DNA from: Mucilaginibacter pedocola
GTDB lineage: Bacteria > Bacteroidota > Bacteroidia > Sphingobacteriales > Sphingobacteriaceae
Reading direction: 5' to 3'
DNA: 64,000 nt
NCBI RefSeq assembly: GCF_002013915.1
Contig: NZ_MBTF01000035.1
Location: 425,254-489,253 of the forward strand
Shown here: positions 18,887 to 26,549 of the stretch, piece after piece
Layout: each line of letters begins with the position of its first letter
How positions within the stretch are numbered: the first letter of the stretch is position 1
Program-made: the position numbers and the translations under genes
Notes under the pieces: model-generated
Databases searched by the model: none
Told to the model about the DNA's origin: nothing
The model's input: only the letters and a program-made list of their open reading frames with translations

Positions 18887-19267
18887 TCAGGTTTTTTCTG
18901 TGCTATCATGGTGCATCTTTTGGAGAATGTATGCAAGCCCCAGGTCTTCCAGCGACAAGAATAACGGTTCAAGTTTTTGCCCGAGATCCGTTAGGCTGTA
19001 CTCTACCCTTGGTGGCACTTCGGCATATGTTATGCGGATGAGAAGCCCATCGTACTCCATCTCCCTTAACTGGGCGGTTAGTGTTTTTTCTGAAATGTCG
19101 CCCAGCCCGTTTTTCAATATTGAGAAACGGGTCGGGCCTCCCTGCCTTAACGCCTTATAGATCCTGAGTTTCCATTTGCCGCTTACAATGGATAGTGCAG
19201 CTTCTACGCCACAGTCTTTATTGGGGTTTATTTTGCAATCTAATGTTTCTCGTCTGTTATAACTCAT
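18887..19267 (-). CDS. HxlR family transcriptional regulator
   Basis: The 126-residue winged-helix protein carries the HxlR landmarks: an N-terminal cysteine (DCGVEAALSIVSGKWKLRIY), GPTRFSILKNGLGDISEKTL as recognition region, and LREMEYDGLLIRITYAEVPP with VEYSLTDLG in the wing. Members often sense electrophiles through a cysteine. The palindrome at 19307-19323, 40 bp upstream, is a good candidate for autoregulation. Confidence 0.9.
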   Translation of the reverse strand: MSYNRRETLDCKINPNKDCGVEAALSIVSGKWKLRIYKALRQGGPTRFSILKNGLGDISEKTLTAQLREMEYDGLLIRITYAEVPPRVEYSLTDLGQKLEPLFLSLEDLGLAYILQKMHHDSTEKT

Positions 19268-19306
19268 TTTTTTCGTTAAGCAGGTTGTGATAGATCAGCG
19301 GTACAT

Positions 19307-19323
19307 AGTTTATACCATAAACT
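19307..19323. promoter_or_regulatory. Candidate HxlR operator
   Basis: AGTTTAT-ACC-ATAAACT is a perfect 7-bp inverted repeat 40 bp upstream of the HxlR start codon, in the region between HxlR and the divergent cytochrome b gene. Confidence 0.5.
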
Positions 19324-19617
19324 TTCGTCAGAGGGCGGCTTATCGCCGAGATGGAGAAAAAACGGTTTTCTGACGGAAGTAAAGGCATGAATGGGAAAAT
19401 TAGGTTGTAAAATGTTCGCTGCCTCAAGTGGAGCGGCCGGATATCAACCGCTTCGGGCAGACGATATTTCGTGCCCGCGCCGTATCCCGGCGTTATTTCG
19501 TCTTGGCCTGAAGAAGCAGATGCCCGTAAATCCTTTAAAATTCGCGTTTTATCCTGTTTGGCATTAGCCTTGTATCTGCTGGGAAATTTTGGAGACTTTC
19601 AACTAACCCCATCAACG

Positions 19618-20400
19618 ATGAGCGACTTTTTACGAACCCTCAATTCTTCTCTTTTTAAAAAGCTGATGATGGCTTTAACCGGTACATTTATGTGTACTTA
19701 CCTCATTGTCCACGTCAGCGGGAATATGACCCTGTTTGCCGGTGACGAGGGCTACAGTTTCAATACCTATGCGCATTTTATGACCCACTTTCCGCCTGTA
19801 GAAGTGATCGCTTACCTGCTCTACCTTACCATTATCGTGCATGCGGCCTATGCTCTGCTACTAACTATCCTGAACAGAAGGGCGAGGCCGGTTAGGTATG
19901 CTGTCGTTTCCCGTTCGCCTGCTTCGTGGCCGTCAAAAAATATGGGGCTTCTCGGCAGTATACTTTTCCTTTTCATCGTTATCCATATGGCGGATTTCTG
20001 GTATCGCTATAAATATACTGAGATAGCCTTTCGTGAATACCGTACAGACCTGCTTACCGGCAAACGCGAAGTATCCGAATATCACCCTGTATCTCAGAAA
20101 TTCCAATATGCGGTTACCGTGGAAGGAAATACGGAGATCGTCAGGACAAAAGATTTATATACTATCGTGGCAGAGAGTTTTAAGAGCCTTTGGTATGTAG
20201 TATTTTACCTGATCTCCGTAGCGGTCGTTTCTTTTCATCTTTTACACGGATTTCAAAGCGCATTTCAAACTATGGGCTTGCGGCATAAAAAATATACGCC
20301 GATCATCAAATTTACCGGCACCTGGCTGTTCGCTGTCATTATCCCGCTTGGGTTTGCGTCAATGCCGCTGGTTTTCTACCTGAAACATTTACTGGAATAA
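19618..20400 (+). CDS. Succinate dehydrogenase/fumarate reductase cytochrome b subunit-like protein, without partners
   Basis: From ATG 19618 (MSDFLRTLNSSLFKKLMMAL) the product is 260 residues with five membrane helices and the spaced histidines expected of a di-haem b558 subunit (LIVHVSGNM, IIVHAAYA, IHMADFWYR, FHLLHGFQ). An earlier in-frame start at 19471 would add 49 residues that do not fit the family. The flavoprotein and iron-sulphur subunits (sdhA, sdhB) that normally follow are absent, so this is an extra, isolated subunit or a decayed operon. The CGATATTTCGT motif lies at 19462. Confidence 0.85.
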   Translation: MSDFLRTLNSSLFKKLMMALTGTFMCTYLIVHVSGNMTLFAGDEGYSFNTYAHFMTHFPPVEVIAYLLYLTIIVHAAYALLLTILNRRARPVRYAVVSRSPASWPSKNMGLLGSILFLFIVIHMADFWYRYKYTEIAFREYRTDLLTGKREVSEYHPVSQKFQYAVTVEGNTEIVRTKDLYTIVAESFKSLWYVVFYLISVAVVSFHLLHGFQSAFQTMGLRHKKYTPIIKFTGTWLFAVIIPLGFASMPLVFYLKHLLE

Positions 20401-20449
20401 GAGGCAATGGCGTTGAATGTTCATCCCATAATCAAAACGAAATCCTAAA

Positions 20450-21089
20450 ATGTATACAGACGATTTTTCAAAGGAAGAAATAGCGATTATAAACGAGATA
20501 GTTGAACAGGTTGGGGGAATGTTGTCGGAATATGTTGCTAAAGTACCCTTTGCTGAAGAAGAGGCTGAAGGCCTCCGTCGATCCTTTAGCGGCCTTGTTG
20601 GGCTATACGGGAAGGGGAAGAAGGTATATGGTTCGACCAATATCGCCTGGTATTCCGCAATAAGATCATGAAGCCGGCGTTGAACGGAGTAAGAGGTTAC
20701 ATAGCGATACATTTTGACCGCATCTACAAGCGCCTGCCGCTTTCAGAAAAACTGATGGTTAGTAACGTCAGCAATAACAAGCACCACTTTTTGATCTACA
20801 ACGAAAGGGAACCGGAACGGCTTTTGCAATCCATCGCAGATGGTGCAGCGCTGTTCTGTAAAAATATGTACGATGATAAAGGGATGTTGGAGCAGCTATT
20901 CAACGACAGGAAAGATGCTATCATTTTTTCATTGCCATATCTTAGTGGGGAAAACTCTTCCGTTTGGCGGTGGCAGACAGGATACTGGAATATAATATAC
21001 TGTCTGACGGAATTCATATCAACAATTTTGACCTGCATTACGAGGTACTCAACTGCATAGTTAGAGCTGTGGAACACCGGGGCAACTGA
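20450..21089 (+). pseudogene. Hypothetical protein gene with two frameshifts
   Basis: Three consecutive frames read as one natural protein of about 212 residues. Frame one runs from ATG 20450 to near 20620. Frame two continues (WFDQYRLVFRNKIMKPALNG) to near 20950. Frame three gives LFRLAVADRILEYNILSDGI and ends at TGA 21087-21089, just before a strong terminator. Both shifts are equivalent to loss of one base in G/A-rich runs (GGGAAGGGGAAGAAGG and GGGGAAAA). No family is recognised. It is either a pseudogene or affected by base-calling errors in homopolymers. Unshifted, it would give separate products of 73 and 130 residues overlapping at ATGA 20668. Confidence 0.6.
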
Positions 21090-21105
21090 TCTCTGATATG
21101 CTATT

Positions 21106-21148
21106 AAAACCCTGGCCAGGCTTTGCGATGCTGAGGCCAGGGTTTTTT
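21106..21148 (+). terminator. Rho-independent terminator
   Basis: A 12-bp perfect stem (AAAACCCTGGCC / GGCCAGGGTTTT) with a 17-base loop ends in six T residues, 17 bp after the stop of the frameshifted gene. Confidence 0.85.
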
Positions 21149-21296
21149 CTTTATCAAAAGTACATGCCGTCAGTTTCTTCAGCAAACCTTTACAACCGGC
21201 AGGCAGGCGTTTTATCTTTGGAAAACTCATGGAGAAAACCGGTTGCCGGATGAGCTGTCAGTACTGCTGCAGTTGGAAGCCCAGCGGATATGCCTG

Positions 21297-22361
21297 TTAT
21301 TTATACAGAGCGGCTTTTATGGTGGCAGCGGCCTGCTGGATAGCAACCTTTATTGCCGGTACATCCGCGATAGGGTTGAGGAGTCCGTAATCATGGATCA
21401 GTCCACCGTATCTTGTCAGTGTTACCGGCACACCAGCTTCATTAAGCTTTCGGGCATAAGCTTCCCCTTCATCACGAAGGACGTCATTCTCGGCAGTTTG
21501 TACCAGAGCCGGCGGCAGGCCTTTCAGCTGCTCTGTGGTGGCCTGCAGGGGAGAAGCATAAATTTCCTTTCTTTTTTCTGCGTCAGGGAGATAGCTGTCC
21601 CAGAACCACTGCATCATTTTCTTTGACAGGAAGCGGCCGTTCGCATAAAGATTGTAGGATTCTGTATCAAAATTTGCATCCGTCACCGGCCATAACATGA
21701 CCTGCAGCTTTATTTTGGGGCCTTTTTTGTCTTTAGCCATCAGGGCAATGACGCCTGTCATATTACCACCAACGCTGTTACCGACAACGGCAAGGTTTTT
21801 ACCGTTCACCCCGATCTCTGCTCCATGCTGCGCTACCCATTCTGTTGCAGCGTAGATCTCATTGATAGCCGTAGGATACTTTGCCTCCGGCGACCTCGAA
21901 TAATCCGGAAAAACAGCGACCGCCCCGCTTCCTGTGACCAGATCGCGTACCAGTCGTCTGTGGGTAGGGTAATCACCCAGTACCCATCCGCCTCCGTGAA
22001 TAAATATAAAGACCGGCGCATTCGCTTTAACGCCTTTCGGTTTCGTGATATGAAGTTTAACGCTCGTGCCGTTTTGGCTGATCGTTTTCTCGGTTTCATC
22101 TACATTCGAGTAATCAAATTTAACTGAGTTCTGCGCGCCGGTGAGTACATCACGGGCCTCCGGCGGGCTTAACTGTTCGATCGGCTTGCCGCCGCCCGAG
22201 TTCAGGGCTTTAAGAAAAGGCCGGATCTCCTTTAACACGAGCGGGTCTTCTTCCCCCGGATATGGCCTTTCCTGTGCAAAGGCATGGACATGCAATAATA
22301 GCAGGGCGGCAACCGCCGCGAGATTCTTGTTGAATTTTAAAATTTTCATAGTGGTCATCAA
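21297..22361 (-). CDS. Exported alpha/beta hydrolase of the hormone-sensitive lipase type
   Basis: The 354-residue product has a signal peptide (FNKNLAAVAALLLLHVHAFAQ region), the oxyanion-hole motif FIHGGGWVLGD, the nucleophile serine in GNSVGGN, and a late aspartate and histidine (TAENDVLRDEG, GLIHDYG). These are hallmarks of bacterial HSL-family esterases. The start could also be the ATG at 22349 (MKILKF), which leaves a better leader. Substrate unknown; small esters or lactones are typical. Confidence 0.87.
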   Translation of the reverse strand: MMTTMKILKFNKNLAAVAALLLLHVHAFAQERPYPGEEDPLVLKEIRPFLKALNSGGGKPIEQLSPPEARDVLTGAQNSVKFDYSNVDETEKTISQNGTSVKLHITKPKGVKANAPVFIFIHGGGWVLGDYPTHRRLVRDLVTGSGAVAVFPDYSRSPEAKYPTAINEIYAATEWVAQHGAEIGVNGKNLAVVGNSVGGNMTGVIALMAKDKKGPKIKLQVMLWPVTDANFDTESYNLYANGRFLSKKMMQWFWDSYLPDAEKRKEIYASPLQATTEQLKGLPPALVQTAENDVLRDEGEAYARKLNEAGVPVTLTRYGGLIHDYGLLNPIADVPAIKVAIQQAAATIKAALYK

Positions 22362-22832
22362 TTAATTATTTACGGATACTTCTTCTCGTGATTCAGGCCG
22401 TTAACCGGATTTACAGGGTTTGCTATCTATGCAGCGGGCGCCGCTCAAATCCCGCGGGGAGCAGGGGCGATGGTCACCCGGTTTCACCGGAGCAGCGGTT
22501 TTCCCTGATCCGTACCTGCCTGACCTGGCGGCAGAAAAAGGGTTATTACGTGCCGGTGTAATTACGGGTGTGATCATCTGTCTTTTTTTAATTGGATGAA
22601 TCCCTGATCTCTAAACCTGTGCCATTGTTATAACTAAATGATAATGAATTGATTGTATTTGATTTAGTCTTTTGTTCCGCACTGCATTTCGCTGTTTGGC
22701 GATGAAGTGGCGAAGGGTCGGAAGGGCGTTCCAAAAAGTTTATTTACAGCGGTTTATCAGTGACAGTTTATTAAACGATGTTATATCGCGCAATCCCGAT
22801 GCATTAACGAAATAAAGTAGGGTATGGCTTTT
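22362..22832. other. Intergenic region between divergent hydrolase and catalase genes
   Basis: About 470 bp with no convincing gene on either strand. The first half is GC-rich and the second half AT-rich, with the catalase operator candidates beginning at its right edge. Confidence 0.5.
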
Positions 22833-22862
22833 CTTTACTTTTGTAAAGTATTGTTATACAAT
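22833..22862. promoter_or_regulatory. Two adjacent inverted repeats before the catalase gene
   Basis: CTTTAC-TTTT-GTAAAG (22833-22848) is followed directly by ATTGT-TAT-ACAAT (22850-22862). The first contains TACTTTTG, a match to the Bacteroidetes -7 promoter element TAnnTTTG. The start codon of the catalase is 56 bp downstream. This suggests an operator overlapping the promoter; the regulator is unknown. Confidence 0.45.
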
Positions 22863-22918
22863 TGTTTGTGAAGATGGTGTGCTCTTTGTCATGGCTTTGG
22901 CAATCAATAGCTACGACA

Positions 22919-24397
22919 ATGAATGAAAAACTGACCACAGCATCCGGCATACCCTATGCCAGCCACGAAGACACGCAAAGCATCGGGCCGAGAGGCCCGC
23001 TATTGCTGCAGGATTTTATACTGCACGAAAAACTTGCCCATTTTAACAGGGAACGTATCCCGGAAAGGGTGGTTCATGCCAAAGGTTCTGGTGCATACGG
23101 GATCTTTAGGGTGACCAGTGATATCAGCCGGTTTTCCAAGGCGAAACTGTTTAATGCTGTTGGAAAAGAGACCCGCATATTTATCAGGTTTTCGACAGTG
23201 GGAGGTGAGCGCGGAAGTGCAGATACGGAGCGTGACCCGCGGGGATTTGCTGTCAAGTTCTATACCGAAGACGGGAACTGGGATATCGTCGGCAACAATA
23301 CACCGATATTCTTTTTGAAAGACCCGAAGAAGTTCCCGGATTTTATACATACGCAGAAACGTGACCCCCACACGAACTGTAAAAACCCAACGATGACCTG
23401 GGATTTTTTCAGCCTTAATCCGGAATCCCTTCACCAGGTCCTGTTTCTGATGAGCGAAAGGGGGACACCTTACGGATATCGTCACATGCACGGTTTCGGC
23501 AGTCATACCTATTCCATGATCAATGCCTCAAACGAGGTGGTTTTTGTAAAATTCCATTTCAAAACACTGCAGGGTGTCAAAAACCTCAGTGCCCGGGAAG
23601 CCGGCGAGCTCAAGAGCCGTGATCCTGATTTTGCACAGCGTGACCTGTTAGCAGCTATTGCCGAAAAGGATTTTCCGCAATGGCAGCTGTATATACAGGT
23701 AATGACAGCGGAGCAGGCAGGTGAGCACAGGTTTAATCCCTTTGATCTTACCAAGACCTGGAGCCAGGCTGATTTTCCGCTTATTGAGGTCGGGACGATC
23801 CAGCTGAATGAGAACCCGGCCAATTATTTTGCAGATGTGGAACAGGCCGCTTTTTCGCCTTCCAATATCGTGGACGGCATCGGGTTTTCTCCCGACAAAA
23901 TGCTGCAGGGCCGGATCCTCGCTTATCCTGACGCGCAGCGTTACCGCCTGGGTATAAATTTCAATTACATTCCGGTTAACCGCTGTCCGTTCATGGTTGC
24001 CAATTACCACAGGGACGGGCAGATGCGCACTGATGGGAACGGCGGGGCCCAACCGAATTATTACCCGAACAGTTTCGACACTATTCAGCAGGATATGGCC
24101 TACAAAAGGCCGGCTGAGCATACGCGTTCGCAAACGCTGGATTGGTTCGGCCGTAACGCACCAGGTGAAGACGATCATTTCAGCCAACCCGGGATCTTTT
24201 ACAGGAATGTACTTGGCCCGGAAGGAAAAGAAGCCCTGGCCGCTAATATTTCGGAGGCTATGTCAGGTATCACAGGCCCAAAACGTGAAGAAATTATCAA
24301 CCGCCAGCTGTGCCATTTTTTTCGGGCGGATATTGATCTCGGCACCAGGGTTAGCAATAAATTAAACATCGATCTCGCCGGTGCTGTACATCATTAG
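22919..24397 (+). CDS. Haem catalase, small-subunit (clade 3) type
   Basis: From ATG 22919 the product is 492 residues. The distal histidine is in RVVHAKGSGAYG, the distal asparagine in DGNWDIVGNNTPIFF, and the haem tyrosine in ILAYPDAQRYRLG. FSTVGGERGSADTERDPRG is the family signature. The length fits small-subunit NADPH-binding catalases. An upstream in-frame start (22862) lies within the operator region and is rejected. It removes hydrogen peroxide and fits the oxidative-stress theme of this region. Confidence 0.95.
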   Translation: MNEKLTTASGIPYASHEDTQSIGPRGPLLLQDFILHEKLAHFNRERIPERVVHAKGSGAYGIFRVTSDISRFSKAKLFNAVGKETRIFIRFSTVGGERGSADTERDPRGFAVKFYTEDGNWDIVGNNTPIFFLKDPKKFPDFIHTQKRDPHTNCKNPTMTWDFFSLNPESLHQVLFLMSERGTPYGYRHMHGFGSHTYSMINASNEVVFVKFHFKTLQGVKNLSAREAGELKSRDPDFAQRDLLAAIAEKDFPQWQLYIQVMTAEQAGEHRFNPFDLTKTWSQADFPLIEVGTIQLNENPANYFADVEQAAFSPSNIVDGIGFSPDKMLQGRILAYPDAQRYRLGINFNYIPVNRCPFMVANYHRDGQMRTDGNGGAQPNYYPNSFDTIQQDMAYKRPAEHTRSQTLDWFGRNAPGEDDHFSQPGIFYRNVLGPEGKEALAANISEAMSGITGPKREEIINRQLCHFFRADIDLGTRVSNKLNIDLAGAVHH

Positions 24398-24454
24398 CCT
24401 GTTTCCAGCCTTATAAACGATTACCTTAAACAATAATAAAATAATAATACCGCT

Positions 24455-25234
24455 ATGAAAATCTCTGAAAAATTAATGAGGCCGGGCATGGTTGCCCTGG
24501 TACTTTTGTTAACCGTTTTTGCTTTTACAAACCCTACTACGGCACAAACTTCGCCTGTTAAGAATATTGTTATCGTCCATGGTGCTTTTGCCGATGGCTC
24601 GGGCTGGCGTGGTGTCTTCGATATTTTGAGCGCGAAGGGCTACAACGTGACGATTGTTCAGAACCCGCTGACGGGCCTGAAAAATGATGTGGATGCGACT
24701 AAAAGGATTCTGGATAAGCAGGATGGGCCGGTGATCCTTGTAGGCCATTCCTGGGGCGGCGTAGTCATCACGGAGGCAGGTATGCACGAAAAGGTGGTGG
24801 CGCTGGTCTATGTTGCAGCCTATCAGCCTGATAAGGGAGAAAATACGCTCAAATGGGCAACCTCACTGCCCGCTGCCCCGGAGAACGGCATCTTGGCACC
24901 TGATGAACACGGTTTCGTCTACTATGATAAAAGCAAATTCCGGGAAGGTTTTGCGGCTGATCTGAGCAAAGCCGAGACTGATTTCCTGTTTGCCTCGCAG
25001 CAGCCTATTCTGGGAGAAAGCTTTGCGGCCGAACTGACCGACGCGGCATGGCGTACGAAACCCAGCTATGGTATTGTCGCAACGGAAGATAAAAGCATTA
25101 ACCCCGATGTTGAAAGGAACATGTACAAGCGTGCAAAAACGAAGGCTATAGAAGCGAAAGGAAGCCACCTGATATTCGCTTCTCATCCTGATGTCGTGGC
25201 CAGGCTGATCATTACGGCAGCAGGCGGAAAATAA
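24455..25234 (+). CDS. Exported alpha/beta hydrolase
   Basis: The 259-residue product has a signal peptide (VALVLLLTVFAFTNPTTAQ) followed by NIVIVHGAFADGSGWRGV, the nucleophile elbow GHSWGGVVI, and a C-terminal KGSHLIFASHPDVVARLI histidine. This matches the EstC-like hydrolases often induced with catalases and stress genes. It follows the catalase gene by 57 bp on the same strand and is probably co-transcribed; a terminator follows. Confidence 0.85.
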   Translation: MKISEKLMRPGMVALVLLLTVFAFTNPTTAQTSPVKNIVIVHGAFADGSGWRGVFDILSAKGYNVTIVQNPLTGLKNDVDATKRILDKQDGPVILVGHSWGGVVITEAGMHEKVVALVYVAAYQPDKGENTLKWATSLPAAPENGILAPDEHGFVYYDKSKFREGFAADLSKAETDFLFASQQPILGESFAAELTDAAWRTKPSYGIVATEDKSINPDVERNMYKRAKTKAIEAKGSHLIFASHPDVVARLIITAAGGK

Positions 25235-25238
25235 GAGT

Positions 25239-25274
25239 ACCGGCCGGACCTGCAGTTTACAGCGTCCGGCCGGT
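25239..25274 (+). terminator. GC-rich hairpin after the alpha/beta hydrolase
   Basis: ACCGGCCGGAC and its exact complement flank a 14-base loop, starting five bases after the stop codon. The T run is short, so efficiency is uncertain. Confidence 0.6.
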
Positions 25275-25351
25275 CTGTTTAACGAGGCGTCATTGTTCTG
25301 AGTTGGAACAACGACAGGCCCGGTAGTTACAAATCATATTATTCCAAAAAA

Positions 25352-26386
25352 ATGCCTGCAGCAAAGATCATTCTGTCTCCGAAAATATTTTTATTCGCCG
25401 TTTCACTATGCTGTCTCCTGACAGGAACCGGGCTGACTGTCTTCGGACAGGAGTTGTCAGGCAGTTCCGGCGAAGCTGTTAAAGCACTCGGAAGGATACG
25501 GCAGATCAATGCTGGTGTGCTCAGTGTGGGTTATGTTGAATCAGGGCCTGCTGACGGACCGGCGGTTATTCTTCTTCACGGCTGGCCCTACGATATCTAC
25601 AGTTTTTCCGCTGTCGCACCAATACTGGCCCGAAAAGGTTTCCGGGTCATCACCCCGTACCTCCGCGGCTTCGGCTCCACTGTTTTTCTTTCAGACAGGA
25701 CTTTCAGGAACGGGCAGCAGTCAGCACTGGCGGTCGACGTGATCGAACTCATGAACGCCCTGCATATCCGGAAAGCCGTTATCGGAGGTTTTGACTGGGG
25801 AGCACGAACAGCCGATATCGTGGCCGCGCTGTGGCCGGAACGCTGCATTGCCCTCGTTTCTGTCAGCGGCTATCTTATCGGCAGCCAGGAAACAGGAGGA
25901 AAGCCGCTGCTCCCAGGAGCCGAACAAGCATGGTGGTACCAGTTCTATTTCGCTACGGAAAGGGGGAAGGCAGGTTACGAGGCTAACCGCAAAGCCATGG
26001 CGAAGCTGATCTGGCAGAATGCCTCACCCCGGTGGAAATTCAGTGATAGCGCCTTCAATCTTTCAGCCCGGTCATTTGAAAATAAGGATCATGTCAGTAT
26101 CGTGATCCATAATTACCGCTGGAGGATAGGGGCAGCCAAAGGAGAGCGCCGGTACACCGGTCTGGAAAAAAGACTGAAAGATTTCCCGGTGGTCAGCGTT
26201 CCTGCTATTACTATCGAAGGAGATGACAATGCTGCGCCTCATCCGGATCCGGAAACCTACGCCCGGAAGTTTACCGGAAAATATATGCACCGGACCGTCC
26301 TTGGCGGAATTGGTCACAATCTGCCATCTGAAGCGCCCGAAGCTTTCGCACAGGCAGTGTCTGACGCCTATATGATGGCGCAGTAA
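25352..26386 (+). CDS. Exported epoxide-hydrolase-like alpha/beta hydrolase
   Basis: The 344-residue product has a signal peptide (FLFAVSLCCLLTGTGLTVFGQ), then VILLHGWPYDIYSF, and the nucleophile position is aspartate (IGGFDWGARTAD), as in epoxide hydrolases and haloalkane or haloacetate dehalogenases rather than serine esterases. The histidine is in GGIGHNLPSEAPEAF. Together with the two neighbouring hydrolases and catalase it suggests a detoxification or xenobiotic module. Confidence 0.85.
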   Translation: MPAAKIILSPKIFLFAVSLCCLLTGTGLTVFGQELSGSSGEAVKALGRIRQINAGVLSVGYVESGPADGPAVILLHGWPYDIYSFSAVAPILARKGFRVITPYLRGFGSTVFLSDRTFRNGQQSALAVDVIELMNALHIRKAVIGGFDWGARTADIVAALWPERCIALVSVSGYLIGSQETGGKPLLPGAEQAWWYQFYFATERGKAGYEANRKAMAKLIWQNASPRWKFSDSAFNLSARSFENKDHVSIVIHNYRWRIGAAKGERRYTGLEKRLKDFPVVSVPAITIEGDDNAAPHPDPETYARKFTGKYMHRTVLGGIGHNLPSEAPEAFAQAVSDAYMMAQ

Positions 26387-26396
26387 AACTTAAAGG

Positions 26397-26438
26397 CGAT
26401 ATTTCGTCTGTGAACGATATTATAAAACGATATATCGT
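26397..26438. promoter_or_regulatory. CGATAT-type repeat cluster upstream of TonB receptor
   Basis: CGATATTTCG (26397-26406), ACGATAT near 26414, and the perfect palindrome ACGATATATCGT (26427-26438) are clustered about 110-150 bp upstream of the receptor gene. The first motif recurs at 17893-17902 (reverse) and 19462-19471. Confidence 0.4.
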
Positions 26439-26549
26439 CTTTCTACCGGTGTTTAAAGTAATAGATGCTGATTATCAAGTATCTAATTGTCTGGCATGGT
26501 TTTTCATGAACGCAGGCATTGTTATAACTTATAATTAGTCTAAATAAAA

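Noticed and set aside
20940..20960. Programmed -1 frameshift at GGGGAAAA
   Set aside because: The run is not in the slippery X-XXY-YYZ phase relative to the frame, and a second shift lies upstream.
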